Assembly: GCF_001270965.1 (NCBI RefSeq)
Contig: NZ_LGIA01000014.1
Span: 1 to 64,000 of the forward strand
Direction: 5' to 3'
DNA: 64,000 nt
Source of the DNA: Sunxiuqinia dokdonensis
GTDB lineage: Bacteria > Bacteroidota > Bacteroidia > Bacteroidales > Prolixibacteraceae
Translations under genes and position numbers: made by a program
Shown here: piece after piece, positions 8,725 to 17,146 of the stretch
Layout of the letters: each line of letters opens with the position of its first letter
Numbering within the stretch: position 1 is the first letter of the stretch
The notes under the pieces: model-generated
Databases searched by the model: none
What the model was told of the DNA's origin: nothing
The model's input: the letters and a program-made list of their open reading frames with translations, nothing else

Positions 8725-9600
8725 ATGAAAATAGCAGTTGCAAGCGGAAAAGGCGGGACCGGAAAAACACTGGTCTCAACCAACCTGTTCAATGTCATCC
8801 AGAAATCAGGCTTTGCGGTTGATTTGATTGATTGCGACGCGGAAGAGCCCAATGCCTTGCAATTCATTCACGCTGATTTAATTTCACAGAAGTCCGTCAC
8901 CCAAAACATTCCGGTAATCGACAAAGAAGCCTGTACTTTCTGTGGCAAGTGCGAGGCGTATTGCCACTACAATGCGATTGTTGTCCTGCCCAAATTGCGC
9001 CATATTCAAGTTGTTGAGGACCTTTGCCACGACTGCGGGGCCTGCGAATACGCCTGCCCGGCCGGGGCCATTTCATGGAAATCGAAAACAACCGGAACCA
9101 TCCGGACGTACGCCGTAAACAATGGTTCTTCACTCATTGAAGGACGCATTGAAATTGGTGTTTACTCCTCGGTTCCACTCATTAAGGAAGTCATGAAAAG
9201 CTCCCATCATCGTCAGCTGGCTATTGTAGATGCACCTCCCGGAACTTCCTGTCCGTTCATCGCAACGGTAAGTGCAGCCGACTTTATGGTGCTGGTGACC
9301 GAGCCCACGCCATTTGGATTAAATGATTTGAAGTTGTCGGTTGAAATCCTGCAGCAGTTGGATAAATCCTTCGGAATCATTGTCAACCGGGCCGGCTTGG
9401 GGGATCATCGGGTTTACGATTTCATTGCAAAAAACAAGCTGCTGCTCCTCGACGAAATTCCGTTTGACCCCCGCATTGCCAAAAGCTATTCGGAGGGCAA
9501 ACTAATCACAGACAACATGCCCAACTATCACAAACATTTTCTACAGCTATTTAGTCGCATCAAAAAACACCTTCAGTATGATCGAAATAGCTATACTTAG
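8725..9600 (+). CDS. MinD/Mrp-type P-loop ATPase with 2[4Fe-4S] ferredoxin insert (first copy)
   Basis: A 291-residue cytoplasmic ATPase of the CobQ/MinD/ParA class. A deviant Walker A, GKGGTGKT, lies at residues 8-15. A ferredoxin domain is inserted after the first third, with two CxxCxxCxxxC clusters (Cys70/73/76/80 and Cys101/104/107/111, the latter followed by Pro). The Walker-type IVDAPPGTSCP and VTEPTPFGLNDL follow. Two tandem proteins of this build are the hallmark of ORP loci and related Mrp scaffolds; they are thought to assemble or transfer metal-sulfur clusters using ATP. Its last 23 bases overlap the start of the second copy, implying translational coupling and probably a heterodimer. 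Confidence 0.92.
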   Translation: MKIAVASGKGGTGKTLVSTNLFNVIQKSGFAVDLIDCDAEEPNALQFIHADLISQKSVTQNIPVIDKEACTFCGKCEAYCHYNAIVVLPKLRHIQVVEDLCHDCGACEYACPAGAISWKSKTTGTIRTYAVNNGSSLIEGRIEIGVYSSVPLIKEVMKSSHHRQLAIVDAPPGTSCPFIATVSAADFMVLVTEPTPFGLNDLKLSVEILQQLDKSFGIIVNRAGLGDHRVYDFIAKNKLLLLDEIPFDPRIAKSYSEGKLITDNMPNYHKHFLQLFSRIKKHLQYDRNSYT

Positions 9601-10462
9601 CGGGAAGGGAGGAACCGGAAAATCGAGTTTGAGTGCTGCGCTGGCCACGCTCGCTGCAAAAATTGTGGCGGCTGACTGCGATGTGGATGCTGCCAACCTG
9701 CATTTGGTGCTCAACCCAAAGGACTACCGCGAAGAAGTGTACGTATCGGGACAAAAGGCCGTGATCGATCCAGACCGTTGTACCAACTGCGGAATCTGCC
9801 TGAGTTATTGCCGCTTTGAGGCCATTAGCAACAAGGGCGGAATTCACCGGATAATAGAAACGGCCTGCGACGGATGCCAGCTATGTGACCGGGTTTGCCC
9901 TGAAAATGCCATCCACATGGTCAGCCACGACAAAAGCCGTTGGTTTGTCGGCGATATCGCCAATGGTAAAATGATTCATGCCCGGCTGGCCCCCGGGGAA
10001 GACAACTCCGGAAAGCTGGTCAACATTGTCCGTGACCAGGCACGCGAAACTGCCTTTGAAATTCAGTCCGACATCATCCTGATTGATGGCCCTCCGGGAA
10101 TTGGCTGCCCGGTCATTTCATCGCTCACAGGTGTCGACAAAGTGCTGCTGGTTGCCGAGCCAAGCCTGTCGGGCGTGCACGACCTGAAACGAATCGTTGA
10201 ACTGACACAGCACTTTCGCGTGCAAACGTATGTTGTCATCAACAAATATGATCTGAATGACGCTCTGAGCGATGCCATTGTCAATTGGTGCCGCTCCGTG
10301 CAAATACCGGTGATCGGTCAATTACCTTTCGACCGCGCTGTGGTTGATGCCATGGTGAACTGCGAAAGTGTAACCAACTGGGCACCGGACTCCACGATCA
10401 GCAATGCAATAAAAAGAATCTGGAACAAACTCCTGCAACATGAACAAGCAAAATCCTTTTGA
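9578..10462 (+). CDS. MinD/Mrp-type P-loop ATPase with 2[4Fe-4S] ferredoxin insert (second copy)
   Basis: A 294-residue paralogue of the preceding gene. Walker A GKGGTGKS is at residues 9-16. The two ferredoxin clusters are Cys68/71/74/78 and Cys97/100/103/107, and the later motifs are LIDGPPGIGCP and VAEPSLSGVHDLKR. The copies are diverged and use slightly different cluster surroundings, as for the ORP3/ORP4-type pairs known from Desulfovibrio. The ATG at 9578 lies inside the end of the first copy, in another frame. It precedes ribA by 35 bp. Confidence 0.92.
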   Translation: MIEIAILSGKGGTGKSSLSAALATLAAKIVAADCDVDAANLHLVLNPKDYREEVYVSGQKAVIDPDRCTNCGICLSYCRFEAISNKGGIHRIIETACDGCQLCDRVCPENAIHMVSHDKSRWFVGDIANGKMIHARLAPGEDNSGKLVNIVRDQARETAFEIQSDIILIDGPPGIGCPVISSLTGVDKVLLVAEPSLSGVHDLKRIVELTQHFRVQTYVVINKYDLNDALSDAIVNWCRSVQIPVIGQLPFDRAVVDAMVNCESVTNWAPDSTISNAIKRIWNKLLQHEQAKSF

Positions 10463-10497
10463 CAAGATCGACCTTCCCGGGGTAAAAACAAATAAAG

Positions 10498-11142
10498 ATG
10501 TTTGAATTTCAGAACAGGCCAAACGCACCCCATCTGCTGGAAACAGGCGAACGAGTCCAGCTGCCCACGATTTATGGCAGCTTCGAGCTCCTTCCATTTA
10601 TGGAAATCGCGACCGGCAAAGAGCACATTGCCTTGACTAAAGGGCCGGTGGAAAATAAAAAGTCCGTGTTGCTTCGGATTCATTCGGCCTGTGCTACCGG
10701 CGATTTGTTTGGCTCCATGCGCTGCGACTGCGGTGAACAACTGCACCGGGCGTTGCAAGCCATTGAGCAGGAAGGCCGCGGTGTGTTGATTTATTTGCAA
10801 CAGGAAGGCCGGGGAATTGGGTTGATGCAGAAAATGAAAGCCTACAAACTGCAGGAGCAGGGTGTCGACACCGTGGATGCCAACCTGCAACTGGGGCACC
10901 AGGCGGATGAGCGGGACTACCGTGCCGCAGCAGAAATCCTTCGCCAGCTCAACATCAGCCAGGTGAAACTGCTCACGAACAATCCCAACAAAAAATCCGG
11001 CCTTGAAAAATATGGAATAAACGTGGCATGCTGCATCCCGCTACTGACAGAACCCAATCCACACAACGCTTTCTACTTACAAACCAAGGAAAAACGGATG
11101 GGCCATTTGCTTGGGCAACTTAATTTTGAAAATCATGAGTAA
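10498..11142 (+). CDS. ribA: GTP cyclohydrolase II
   Basis: The enzyme opens GTP to 2,5-diamino-6-ribosylamino-4(3H)-pyrimidinone 5'-phosphate, the first step of riboflavin synthesis. At 214 residues it is a stand-alone RibA without a fused RibB domain. The zinc site is visible as Cys65, Cys76 and Cys78 in RIHSACATGDLFGSMRCDCG. The GTP-binding and catalytic segment QQEGRGIGLMQKMKAYKLQ and DTVDANLQLG are intact. It sits within the ORP-like cluster and its stop overlaps the following thioesterase gene by 8 bp. Making flavin precursor beside Fe-S and flavoprotein genes fits a redox-cofactor theme, though a dedicated pterin/flavin by-product role cannot be excluded. Confidence 0.92.
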   Translation: MFEFQNRPNAPHLLETGERVQLPTIYGSFELLPFMEIATGKEHIALTKGPVENKKSVLLRIHSACATGDLFGSMRCDCGEQLHRALQAIEQEGRGVLIYLQQEGRGIGLMQKMKAYKLQEQGVDTVDANLQLGHQADERDYRAAAEILRQLNISQVKLLTNNPNKKSGLEKYGINVACCIPLLTEPNPHNAFYLQTKEKRMGHLLGQLNFENHE

Positions 11143-11581
11143 TCCATTGGAAGCGACTTTCAGGCTGCGTCCGCGCTACGGAGAAGTGGATCAAATGGGC
11201 TATGTGTATCACGCCAACTACGTGAGCTACTGCCACCAGGCGCGCACCGAGCTGCTCCGGAAACTCGGCATTGATGACCAGTCCCTGGACGGACACAATA
11301 TTCTGCTGCCTGTTATCCGGATGAACCTGCGCTACCTGAAACCCGCCGGCTACGACGAACTGCTAACCATCAAGACCAGGATCGTCGACAAGCCCACCAC
11401 CCGATTCGTGTTTCAGTTTGAAATCCGAAATGAACAGGACGTGCTGCTATGCTCAGCCGATTCAACGGTCGTCTTTGTTGATAAAACAAGCCGCAAGCCG
11501 ATGAAAGCTCCCCAATTGATTATTAATGCACTCGATCAATACTTTAAACCAACAAAACATGAAACTCACCATCCTCACTGA
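11135..11581 (+). CDS. Acyl-CoA thioesterase, YbgC/FadM type (hot-dog fold)
   Basis: A 148-residue 4HBT-family protein. The signature RYGEVDQMGYVYHANYVSY contains the catalytic Asp with the His-Ala-Asn-Tyr patch, followed by ARTELLRKLG and LRYLKPAGYDELL. It hydrolyses short-chain or aromatic acyl-CoA thioesters in this family. The start chosen is the ATG inside the ribA stop region (MSNPLEATF); a TTG eight codons upstream is a weaker alternative. It overlaps ribA by 8 bp and the next gene by 23 bp, so the three are tightly coupled. A CoA-linked enzyme here fits the CoA-disulfide-reductase-like gene further down. Confidence 0.87.
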   Translation: MSNPLEATFRLRPRYGEVDQMGYVYHANYVSYCHQARTELLRKLGIDDQSLDGHNILLPVIRMNLRYLKPAGYDELLTIKTRIVDKPTTRFVFQFEIRNEQDVLLCSADSTVVFVDKTSRKPMKAPQLIINALDQYFKPTKHETHHPH

Positions 11582-12344
11582 AAACAGCGCTGGCGGGCAC
11601 TTCCTGGCCGAGCATGGGCTTTCGTACCTGATTCAGTTCGATGGGCACACCATCCTGTTCGACACCGGCCCGACCGACGTGTTTCTGAAAAATGCCCGGC
11701 AACTTGGAATCGATCTGCAAAAAACAGTCGGACTGATCGTGCTTAGCCATGGCCATTGGGACCATGGAAACGGCTTGCGCCACCTGCATTCCAAACCCCT
11801 GATCACCCATCCCGCCGCTTTCATGAAACGCTACCGAAAAGCTGACGGCTCATCGGTCGGACTGGCCCTGACGCGGCAGCACATCAATAAAAAATATTCA
11901 CTCATCACCAGCACCACGCCTTACCGCATTTCAGAGCGGCTGTTCTTTCTGGGCGAAATTCCCCGAATCACGGATTTTGAAGCTCAAAACACAAGTTTTA
12001 CAGATGAATTTGGCGATGACGATTTTGTTCCCGACGACTCCGCCCTGGCTATCGTTCTCAAGCAAAAGTTGATCATCCTGTCGGGTTGCGCCCACTCCGG
12101 AATTTGCAATATTTGCGAACAGGCCAAACAGGTAACCGGCGTACAGTCCATCGACTCCGTCATTGGTGGTTTTCATCTGAAACACGACGATGAGCAAACC
12201 CAGCAGACCATTCGGTATTTTCAAAACGAAAAAGTCCGAAACCTTGTTCCGTCTCACTGCACCGAACTGCCGGCGCTGGCCGCGTTTCATGTCAACTTTG
12301 GCACCCGACAATTAAAAACAGGACAAATCCTTCATTTCGAATAA
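11559..12344 (+). CDS. MBL-fold metallo-hydrolase (dihydropterin-synthase-like subgroup)
   Basis: A metallo-beta-lactamase-fold protein of 261 residues. Metal ligands are in the HxHxDH motif at residues 64-69 (SHGHWDHG), with further ligands in LSGCAHSG, GGFHL and PSHCT. The N-terminus KLTILTENSAGG and the SGCAHSGICN motif resemble the cd07713 group, which includes archaeal enzymes acting in methanopterin-type pterin synthesis. The substrate is not predictable here. Placing it two genes after GTP cyclohydrolase II makes a pterin or purine-derived substrate worth considering (inference). The start codon at 11559 gives the family's usual N-terminus. Confidence 0.85.
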   Translation: MKLTILTENSAGGHFLAEHGLSYLIQFDGHTILFDTGPTDVFLKNARQLGIDLQKTVGLIVLSHGHWDHGNGLRHLHSKPLITHPAAFMKRYRKADGSSVGLALTRQHINKKYSLITSTTPYRISERLFFLGEIPRITDFEAQNTSFTDEFGDDDFVPDDSALAIVLKQKLIILSGCAHSGICNICEQAKQVTGVQSIDSVIGGFHLKHDDEQTQQTIRYFQNEKVRNLVPSHCTELPALAAFHVNFGTRQLKTGQILHFE

Positions 12345-12371
12345 AAAACACGTCATATAAAATTCAGAACC

Positions 12372-14066
12372 ATGGAAAATCAACCAAGAATTATTGTCAT
12401 AGGTGGGTCGGCTGCCGGCCCCAAAGCCGCGGCACGCGCCCGCCGCATGAATGAGTTTGCAGAAATCACGATGTTTCAGAAAGGTCCCGACCTGTCAATG
12501 GCTTCGTGTGGCTTCCCGTATTTCGTAGGTGGCTTTTTCGACGACCGCAACAAACTGCTGTGTACCCCCACCGGCGTGGTGCGCGACCCTGTATTTTACT
12601 GGAATGCCAAAGGCATTGTGGCCCGAACCAATACCGAAGTGACCAAAATTGACCGGAAAAATAAGCAGGTGGACTTTAAAAATCTGGTTACCGGCGAAAC
12701 GGGAAGCCAGCCCTACGACAAGCTGATTATTGCCACCGGAGCAACAGCCAATAAACCCCCAATTCCTGGCATTGAGCTAAAAGGAATCACCACCTTGCAA
12801 TCGATGCAGGATGCCGACTACCTACGAAAAATCCGCGATGATGGAGAAATCAAAAAGGCGGTGGTGATTGGTGGCGGACTGATTGGCATTGAAACTATGG
12901 AAGCCCTTCACCTGGCTGGAATTGAGCTCACCCTGATTGAGTTGTTGCCGCAACTACTCATGTTTTTGGATTGGAAGTTAGCCAAGCTCGTTGAAAACTA
13001 TCTGAAGTCGAAAGCACAGGTGGTTACCCAAAATGGTGTGGCTGAATTTATTGGAGAGAATGGCAAACTGGTGGCCGTGAGATTGCAGGATGGAAGTGAA
13101 ATCCCCTGCCAGCTCGCGGTTGTTGCCATTGGCGTTCGCCCCAATATTGAACTGGCCCGGGCGGCAGGACTGGAAATCGGTGATCTCGGCGGTATTACGG
13201 TGAACGAGCATATGCAAACGAGCGATCCCGATATTTATGCCGCCGGCGACTGCTGCGAAATCACCAACCTGATTTCCGGCAAAAAAGTGCTGGCGCCCTA
13301 CGGCGACCTGGCCAACCTGGAAGGCCGCGTGGCTGGCGAAAATTGTATCAAAGGGAATGTGGCCTCCTTTCCCGGAACCATACAAACCGGCATTTGCAAA
13401 CTTTTCGATTGGGGGGTTGGCATCACTGGCCTCTCGGAGGAGAAAGCCGAAGAAGCCGGTCTGGAGTATGTAAAAATCGTGAATGCCAGCCCCGACAAAC
13501 CCGGATTCATGGATGGCAAACTGCTGATTACCAAACTTCTTGCCGACAAAAACAGCCGGAGAATCCTCGGCGCACAATGTCTGGGGCCTGGTGATGTCGC
13601 CAAACAACTTGCCATTTGGGCAACGGCCATCAAAGGAAATTTGACGGTGGATGATATGCTGAATGCAGACCTGCCTTATGCGCCGCCTTTTTCACTGGCC
13701 ATCGACCACAGCATCGCTTCGGCACATATCATGCAAAATAAAATGAACGGCTTGTTTGAAGGTATTTCAGCCCTCGAAGTCAAGGAAAAAGTAGATCGTG
13801 GCGAGGACATTTTTCTTTTGGATACCCGCGGTGCAGATGAATTTGCGGAAACCCGGCTGGGAATTGGCGAAACCCTGATTCCCATCGGGTGGCTGCGCTC
13901 GCGAATGGATGAACTGCCGAAAGATAAAAACAAGGAGATCATCACATTCTGTAAAATATCGCTGCGAGGCTACGAAGCTGCGGTACTGATCAAGGCCCAT
14001 GGTTATACCAAGGTAAAAGTGATGGAAGGTGGTATTGCCGGTTGGCCTTTTGAAAAAGAAAAGTGA
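12372..14066 (+). CDS. CoA-disulfide-reductase-like flavoprotein fused to rhodanese domain
   Basis: A 564-residue FAD/NAD(P)-dependent pyridine nucleotide-disulfide oxidoreductase. FAD-binding IIVIGGSAAGPKAAAR is at the N-terminus, the redox Cys46 lies in SMASCGFPY (single-Cys active site of the CoADR/Npsr group), the NAD motif is VVIGGGLIGIE and the second FAD motif is IYAAGDCCE. A dimerisation domain spans about 330-450 and a C-terminal rhodanese domain about 465-560, with active loop Cys in ITFCKISLRGY. Such fusions reduce CoA disulfides or CoA-persulfide/polysulfide. It lies 27 bp after the MBL gene and ahead of a peroxiredoxin, suggesting sulfane-sulfur or oxidative-stress handling. Confidence 0.92.
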   Translation: MENQPRIIVIGGSAAGPKAAARARRMNEFAEITMFQKGPDLSMASCGFPYFVGGFFDDRNKLLCTPTGVVRDPVFYWNAKGIVARTNTEVTKIDRKNKQVDFKNLVTGETGSQPYDKLIIATGATANKPPIPGIELKGITTLQSMQDADYLRKIRDDGEIKKAVVIGGGLIGIETMEALHLAGIELTLIELLPQLLMFLDWKLAKLVENYLKSKAQVVTQNGVAEFIGENGKLVAVRLQDGSEIPCQLAVVAIGVRPNIELARAAGLEIGDLGGITVNEHMQTSDPDIYAAGDCCEITNLISGKKVLAPYGDLANLEGRVAGENCIKGNVASFPGTIQTGICKLFDWGVGITGLSEEKAEEAGLEYVKIVNASPDKPGFMDGKLLITKLLADKNSRRILGAQCLGPGDVAKQLAIWATAIKGNLTVDDMLNADLPYAPPFSLAIDHSIASAHIMQNKMNGLFEGISALEVKEKVDRGEDIFLLDTRGADEFAETRLGIGETLIPIGWLRSRMDELPKDKNKEIITFCKISLRGYEAAVLIKAHGYTKVKVMEGGIAGWPFEKEK

Positions 14067-14195
14067 ACCTTTTTTGGGAACTAATGTTCTATTCAAAAAA
14101 TCATTTGCGATCTTGCTTCAGTGGCAGGTGAGCTAATTGATTCGAAGAATAAAAAAATCATCAATCAATTTATTAACCATTTAAAATTTTAGAAG

Positions 14196-14912
14196 ATGGA
14201 CGAAAATCAAGTTCAACCAACCTTTAGCATGCCCCGTATTGGTGAGCCTGCACCCGAGTTCAAAGCCGTAACCACCCAGGGAGATATCAACTTCCCATCT
14301 GACTACAAAGGAAACTGGGTGATCCTGTTCAGTCACCCGGCTGATTTCACACCAGTGTGCACCTCGGAGTTTATGACCTTTGCTACCATGGAAAAGCAGT
14401 TCAACGAAGCCAACTGTAAGCTTGTCGGGCTGTCAGTCGATGGTATTTACAGCCACATTGCCTGGTTGCGTACCATCAAGGAAAAAATTGAGTACAAAGG
14501 CATGAAGGATGTGGAAGTGACCTTTCCGCTGATTGAAGACATCACTATGGAAGTGGCCACCAAATACGGCATGATGATGCCGGGCGAAAGCAATACCAAG
14601 GCGGTACGTGCCGTGTTTTTTATTGATCCCAAAGGTATCATCCGAACCATTATTTACTATCCGCTAAGCCTGGGACGTAATTTCGAAGAACTTTACCGCG
14701 CCCTGATTGCCCTGCAAACAGCCGATGAGTTTGGTATTGCCACTCCTGCCGACTGGCAACCGGGTGATGATGTGATCGTTCCAACTGCCGGTTCGTGCGG
14801 AACAGCAAAAGAACGCATGGAAAGCAAAGATGAAATGCATTGTTACGACTGGTTCTTCTGCACCAAAAAACTAACCAAGGCAACCATTCTGGATAAAATC
14901 ATAAAAAAATAG
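14196..14912 (+). CDS. Peroxiredoxin (Prx6/archaeal-type)
   Basis: A 238-residue peroxidase of the AhpC/TSA superfamily. Peroxidatic Cys55 is in HPADFTPVCTSEF and the conserved Arg is in KAVRAVFFIDPKG. The length and C-terminal arm match the Prx6/archaeal hexadecameric class. Further cysteines in the arm (GSCGTAKE, MHCYDWFFC) are candidates for the resolving cysteine. It reduces H2O2 and organic peroxides using thiols. It is separated from the flavoprotein by 129 bp, so it probably has its own promoter, and it is followed by a strong terminator. Confidence 0.93.
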   Translation: MDENQVQPTFSMPRIGEPAPEFKAVTTQGDINFPSDYKGNWVILFSHPADFTPVCTSEFMTFATMEKQFNEANCKLVGLSVDGIYSHIAWLRTIKEKIEYKGMKDVEVTFPLIEDITMEVATKYGMMMPGESNTKAVRAVFFIDPKGIIRTIIYYPLSLGRNFEELYRALIALQTADEFGIATPADWQPGDDVIVPTAGSCGTAKERMESKDEMHCYDWFFCTKKLTKATILDKIIKK

Positions 14913-14953
14913 ATTCCAACAATTGACTTTCAGTTTTATAGATTAGACCAAAC

Positions 14954-14990
14954 AAAGGGCTCGAATCGATTTCGGATTCGAGCCCTTTCA
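14954..14990 (+). terminator. Rho-independent terminator after the peroxiredoxin gene
   Basis: A perfect 14-bp stem, AAAGGGCTCGAATC with GATTCGAGCCCTTT, encloses a 7-nt loop (14968-14974). It lies 41 bp after the stop codon and ends the rightward cluster. Confidence 0.85.
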
Positions 14991-15038
14991 TATTGCTAAA
15001 ATTCTGAAGATCCAGACAGGTTCCATAAAATTAAGAAT

Positions 15039-15073
15039 CAAAAATAAACCCGGCAGAATATCTGACGGGTTTA
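15039..15073 (-). terminator. Terminator for the NTF2-like gene
   Basis: Read on the minus strand, TAAACCCG pairs with CGGGTTTA, with additional CAGA/TCTG pairing inside, and is followed by a short T-run. It lies just downstream of the leftward NTF2-like gene, facing the peroxiredoxin terminator. Confidence 0.7.
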
Positions 15074-15102
15074 CTTTTGGGCTGAAAACAAATCCAAAAA
15101 TT

Positions 15103-16008
15103 CTATTCGTAATGATTGCTGCTATAATACCCCATCGAGTTAACAATTTTTCCATCATCGTTGAAAGTGTGTGACATCATCAACGGAAACTCAAGTTTTT
15201 CTTCACCTCTCACGCCTTTAAAAATCCACCATGAATAAACAACGTAGTCATCGTTTCGGGCGTAGTAAATGCAATCGGGATAGCCAACTTGTTCCATTTC
15301 AATGTGATCAACCGCATCAAAAACCGACTGCCATTCTTTCTTCTGCTCTTCAAGCTTGTGCTGATCTGTAAACTTCATCGTCGTATTGTAGAACACAGCA
15401 TCGTCGGTAAAAAACGCAGTCATGCCGGCAACATCCTCATCACAGTAGGCATTGATCAACTTTCGAACCTGGATAATGTACGGATGGTTAATATACACCT
15501 TGCCATTTTCCTGGGTAGCCTGGCTGGTGTTAATCTCTTGAAACACCTGTGGATCGAAGTAGCGATGAAGTGAGGTAATCTTTCCATCTTCGTTGAAGCT
15601 GTATAAGTTGTGGATGGGCAAATTCAGCCGGATACCCGACTTGGTGTGGAGTCCCGTCATACGGAGCCAGTCCTGAACCCACAGGCCGCCCTTATCATAC
15701 TCAAGTGCATCAGCGTAGGCCGGTGTGTCGGCTTCCACTTTTAAGTTCTCAAACTCCTCTGCCCACCACTTCAGGCCACTGACAGCAGCCTCACGCGTAA
15801 TCAGATTTCGGTTCCCATTGGTAATCACCCAGACAGAATCAGCCAGCAAACCGCCAAAAGCAGTTTGATTTCCCTGCTCAAAAGCGTTCCAAAGCTGATT
15901 CACTTTCTCCAAAACAGGATGATCAATAAATACAGTACCATTTTTCTCCTGAGCACCTGCAAGCAGCCCAAGGGAGAACAAAACGAGAGTAAGTGTCAAT
16001 TTTTTCAT
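15103..16008 (-). CDS. Secreted protein with two tandem NTF2/SnoaL-like domains
   Basis: A 301-residue protein with an N-terminal signal peptide (1-19, ending LLAGAQ). It then contains an internal duplication. Repeat 1 starts ENGTVFIDHPVLEKVNQLWN (about residue 22) and repeat 2 starts ENGKVYINHPYIIQVRKLIN (about residue 166). Each continues with the SnoaL-type pattern of a changing acidic/aromatic cone (LLADSVWVITNGN; FFTDDAVFYNTTMKF). Proteins of this fold bind small molecules or act as scaffolds; no catalytic assignment is possible. It is a lone gene flanked by its own terminator. Confidence 0.78.
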   Translation of the reverse strand: MKKLTLTLVLFSLGLLAGAQEKNGTVFIDHPVLEKVNQLWNAFEQGNQTAFGGLLADSVWVITNGNRNLITREAAVSGLKWWAEEFENLKVEADTPAYADALEYDKGGLWVQDWLRMTGLHTKSGIRLNLPIHNLYSFNEDGKITSLHRYFDPQVFQEINTSQATQENGKVYINHPYIIQVRKLINAYCDEDVAGMTAFFTDDAVFYNTTMKFTDQHKLEEQKKEWQSVFDAVDHIEMEQVGYPDCIYYARNDDYVVYSWWIFKGVRGEEKLEFPLMMSHTFNDDGKIVNSMGYYSSNHYE

Positions 16009-16357
16009 TTGTCATTTAGTTTAAATTAATAATACAATCGACTATTTATATTCATTCTAAATAAAATTAATGAAACTGACACTGAAAAACAATGCCTTAC
16101 AACATTACGGCAGGAATTATTTCAACTTAAGGCCTCACGGGTCAAATCCGGGTGATCATCCTCCTCTCCGGAATATCAATCCCAATCGCTTCGCGGCTTT
16201 GGTCTTCAAAGTATCCAAAACCGCATTTACCAATTGGCTTGATGAACAGGCCAGTGAAAGTAAAACGAGTATTGAGTTTAATTTGAGAGGGAGAACTCTG
16301 GGTTTAACTGCCAAATGAACGATGCAGTAAAAAAACGGATACCCGCGTCAGGACTAT
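16009..16357. other. Intergenic region, 349 bp
   Basis: The region lies between two leftward genes. It contains a rightward open frame of 82 codons (16070-16318) beginning MKLTLKNNALQHYG, with no recognisable domain, no RBS and no conserved neighbour; I do not call it a gene. No exact -7 element or T-run hairpin was identified. Confidence 0.4.
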
Positions 16358-16807
16358 TTATTTACGTTTAAAGCGACTCAGGAATTTGCTTTTCAAAGAT
16401 GCCTGGGTTTCCCCGGCCATCAACTCCTGAATTCCGGTCGGGTTGGTTTTGTTCCGTGCCTGCATGAAACTGCCCAGCGCATTGACCAGGAATGAAACAC
16501 CGTGTGCGGCAACCCGCGCTGCCTGATCTTCGGAAAACTTCATTTTTTCCTTTAACTCACGTGCGGCTCGCTTTTCGATCTCCCCCGACAAGCTAGTGCG
16601 GTATCCACCTTTGCTAACCAATGCGACCAACTCGCTGAGCTGTTCTTTGTCAAATTTTGCAATCAAGCCATCCTTAACAGCCTGGATGATAATATCGGAA
16701 GCTTTGATGCCCTTGTGGGCTTCAAGCACGGTTTCGGCAAACAGTAAGTTCACCAGTTCTCTGTGTTTTGTCTTTAATAGGTACGATAACAACATGATAT
16801 CATTCAT
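16358..16807 (-). CDS. Hypothetical helical protein
   Basis: A 149-residue, mostly alpha-helical and basic-tailed protein of unrecognised family. It has no signal peptide; the first residues MNDIMLLSYLLKTKHRELVN form an amphipathic helix. Central segments KFDKEQLSELVALVSKGGY and EDQAARVAAHGVSFLVNALG suggest a small helical bundle, and it ends in a basic tail (FLSRFKRK). It stands alone between two spacers over 300 bp. Good internal codon structure over its full length supports it being real. Confidence 0.6.
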   Translation of the reverse strand: MNDIMLLSYLLKTKHRELVNLLFAETVLEAHKGIKASDIIIQAVKDGLIAKFDKEQLSELVALVSKGGYRTSLSGEIEKRAARELKEKMKFSEDQAARVAAHGVSFLVNALGSFMQARNKTNPTGIQELMAGETQASLKSKFLSRFKRK

Positions 16808-17146
16808 TTCTTCCCTCTCGTTCGGCCGGCAGCACTACAACAACTGTACCGTAAGCAAGTTCACACAATTTTCAGACGGTCTGACATGCTGAAAAAATTC
16901 CAGGTAAATATGGTTAAAAAAGCTGACAATTATCCTATTTGCTGATCATCGAAAACAGAAACAAGCTTCATTCAAACTCGTATAAATTATTGAAATCAAC
17001 TTCTTATAAACAAGCCTAATTTTCGACTTGTGGCATGAACGGTGTTCATCCCCTTTCTGCAAAGGGTTACGAGGAATCTCTTCCGACTTAAAATTACTTT
17101 TCACAAAGCTTGTGTGTTTATTTTTTATCAGAAAAAACCAAAAGTT
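16808..17146. other. Divergent intergenic region, 339 bp
   Basis: The spacer lies between the leftward hypothetical gene and the rightward tonB-like gene. No tRNA-like or repeat structure is visible and no credible small gene. It must hold promoters for both directions, but only near matches to TAnnTTTG (such as TAATTTTC at about 17018) were seen. Confidence 0.35.

Noticed and set aside
7655-10462. Nitrogenase cofactor biosynthesis
   Set aside because: NifX-like proteins are present but no nifHDK, nifEN or full nifB is seen; the paired MinD/ferredoxin ATPases fit ORP-type loci better.
16070-16318. Rightward 82-codon open frame starting MKLTLKNNALQHYG
   Set aside because: It lies in an intergenic gap with no RBS, no recognisable domain and no conserved context; composition looks like random open frame.
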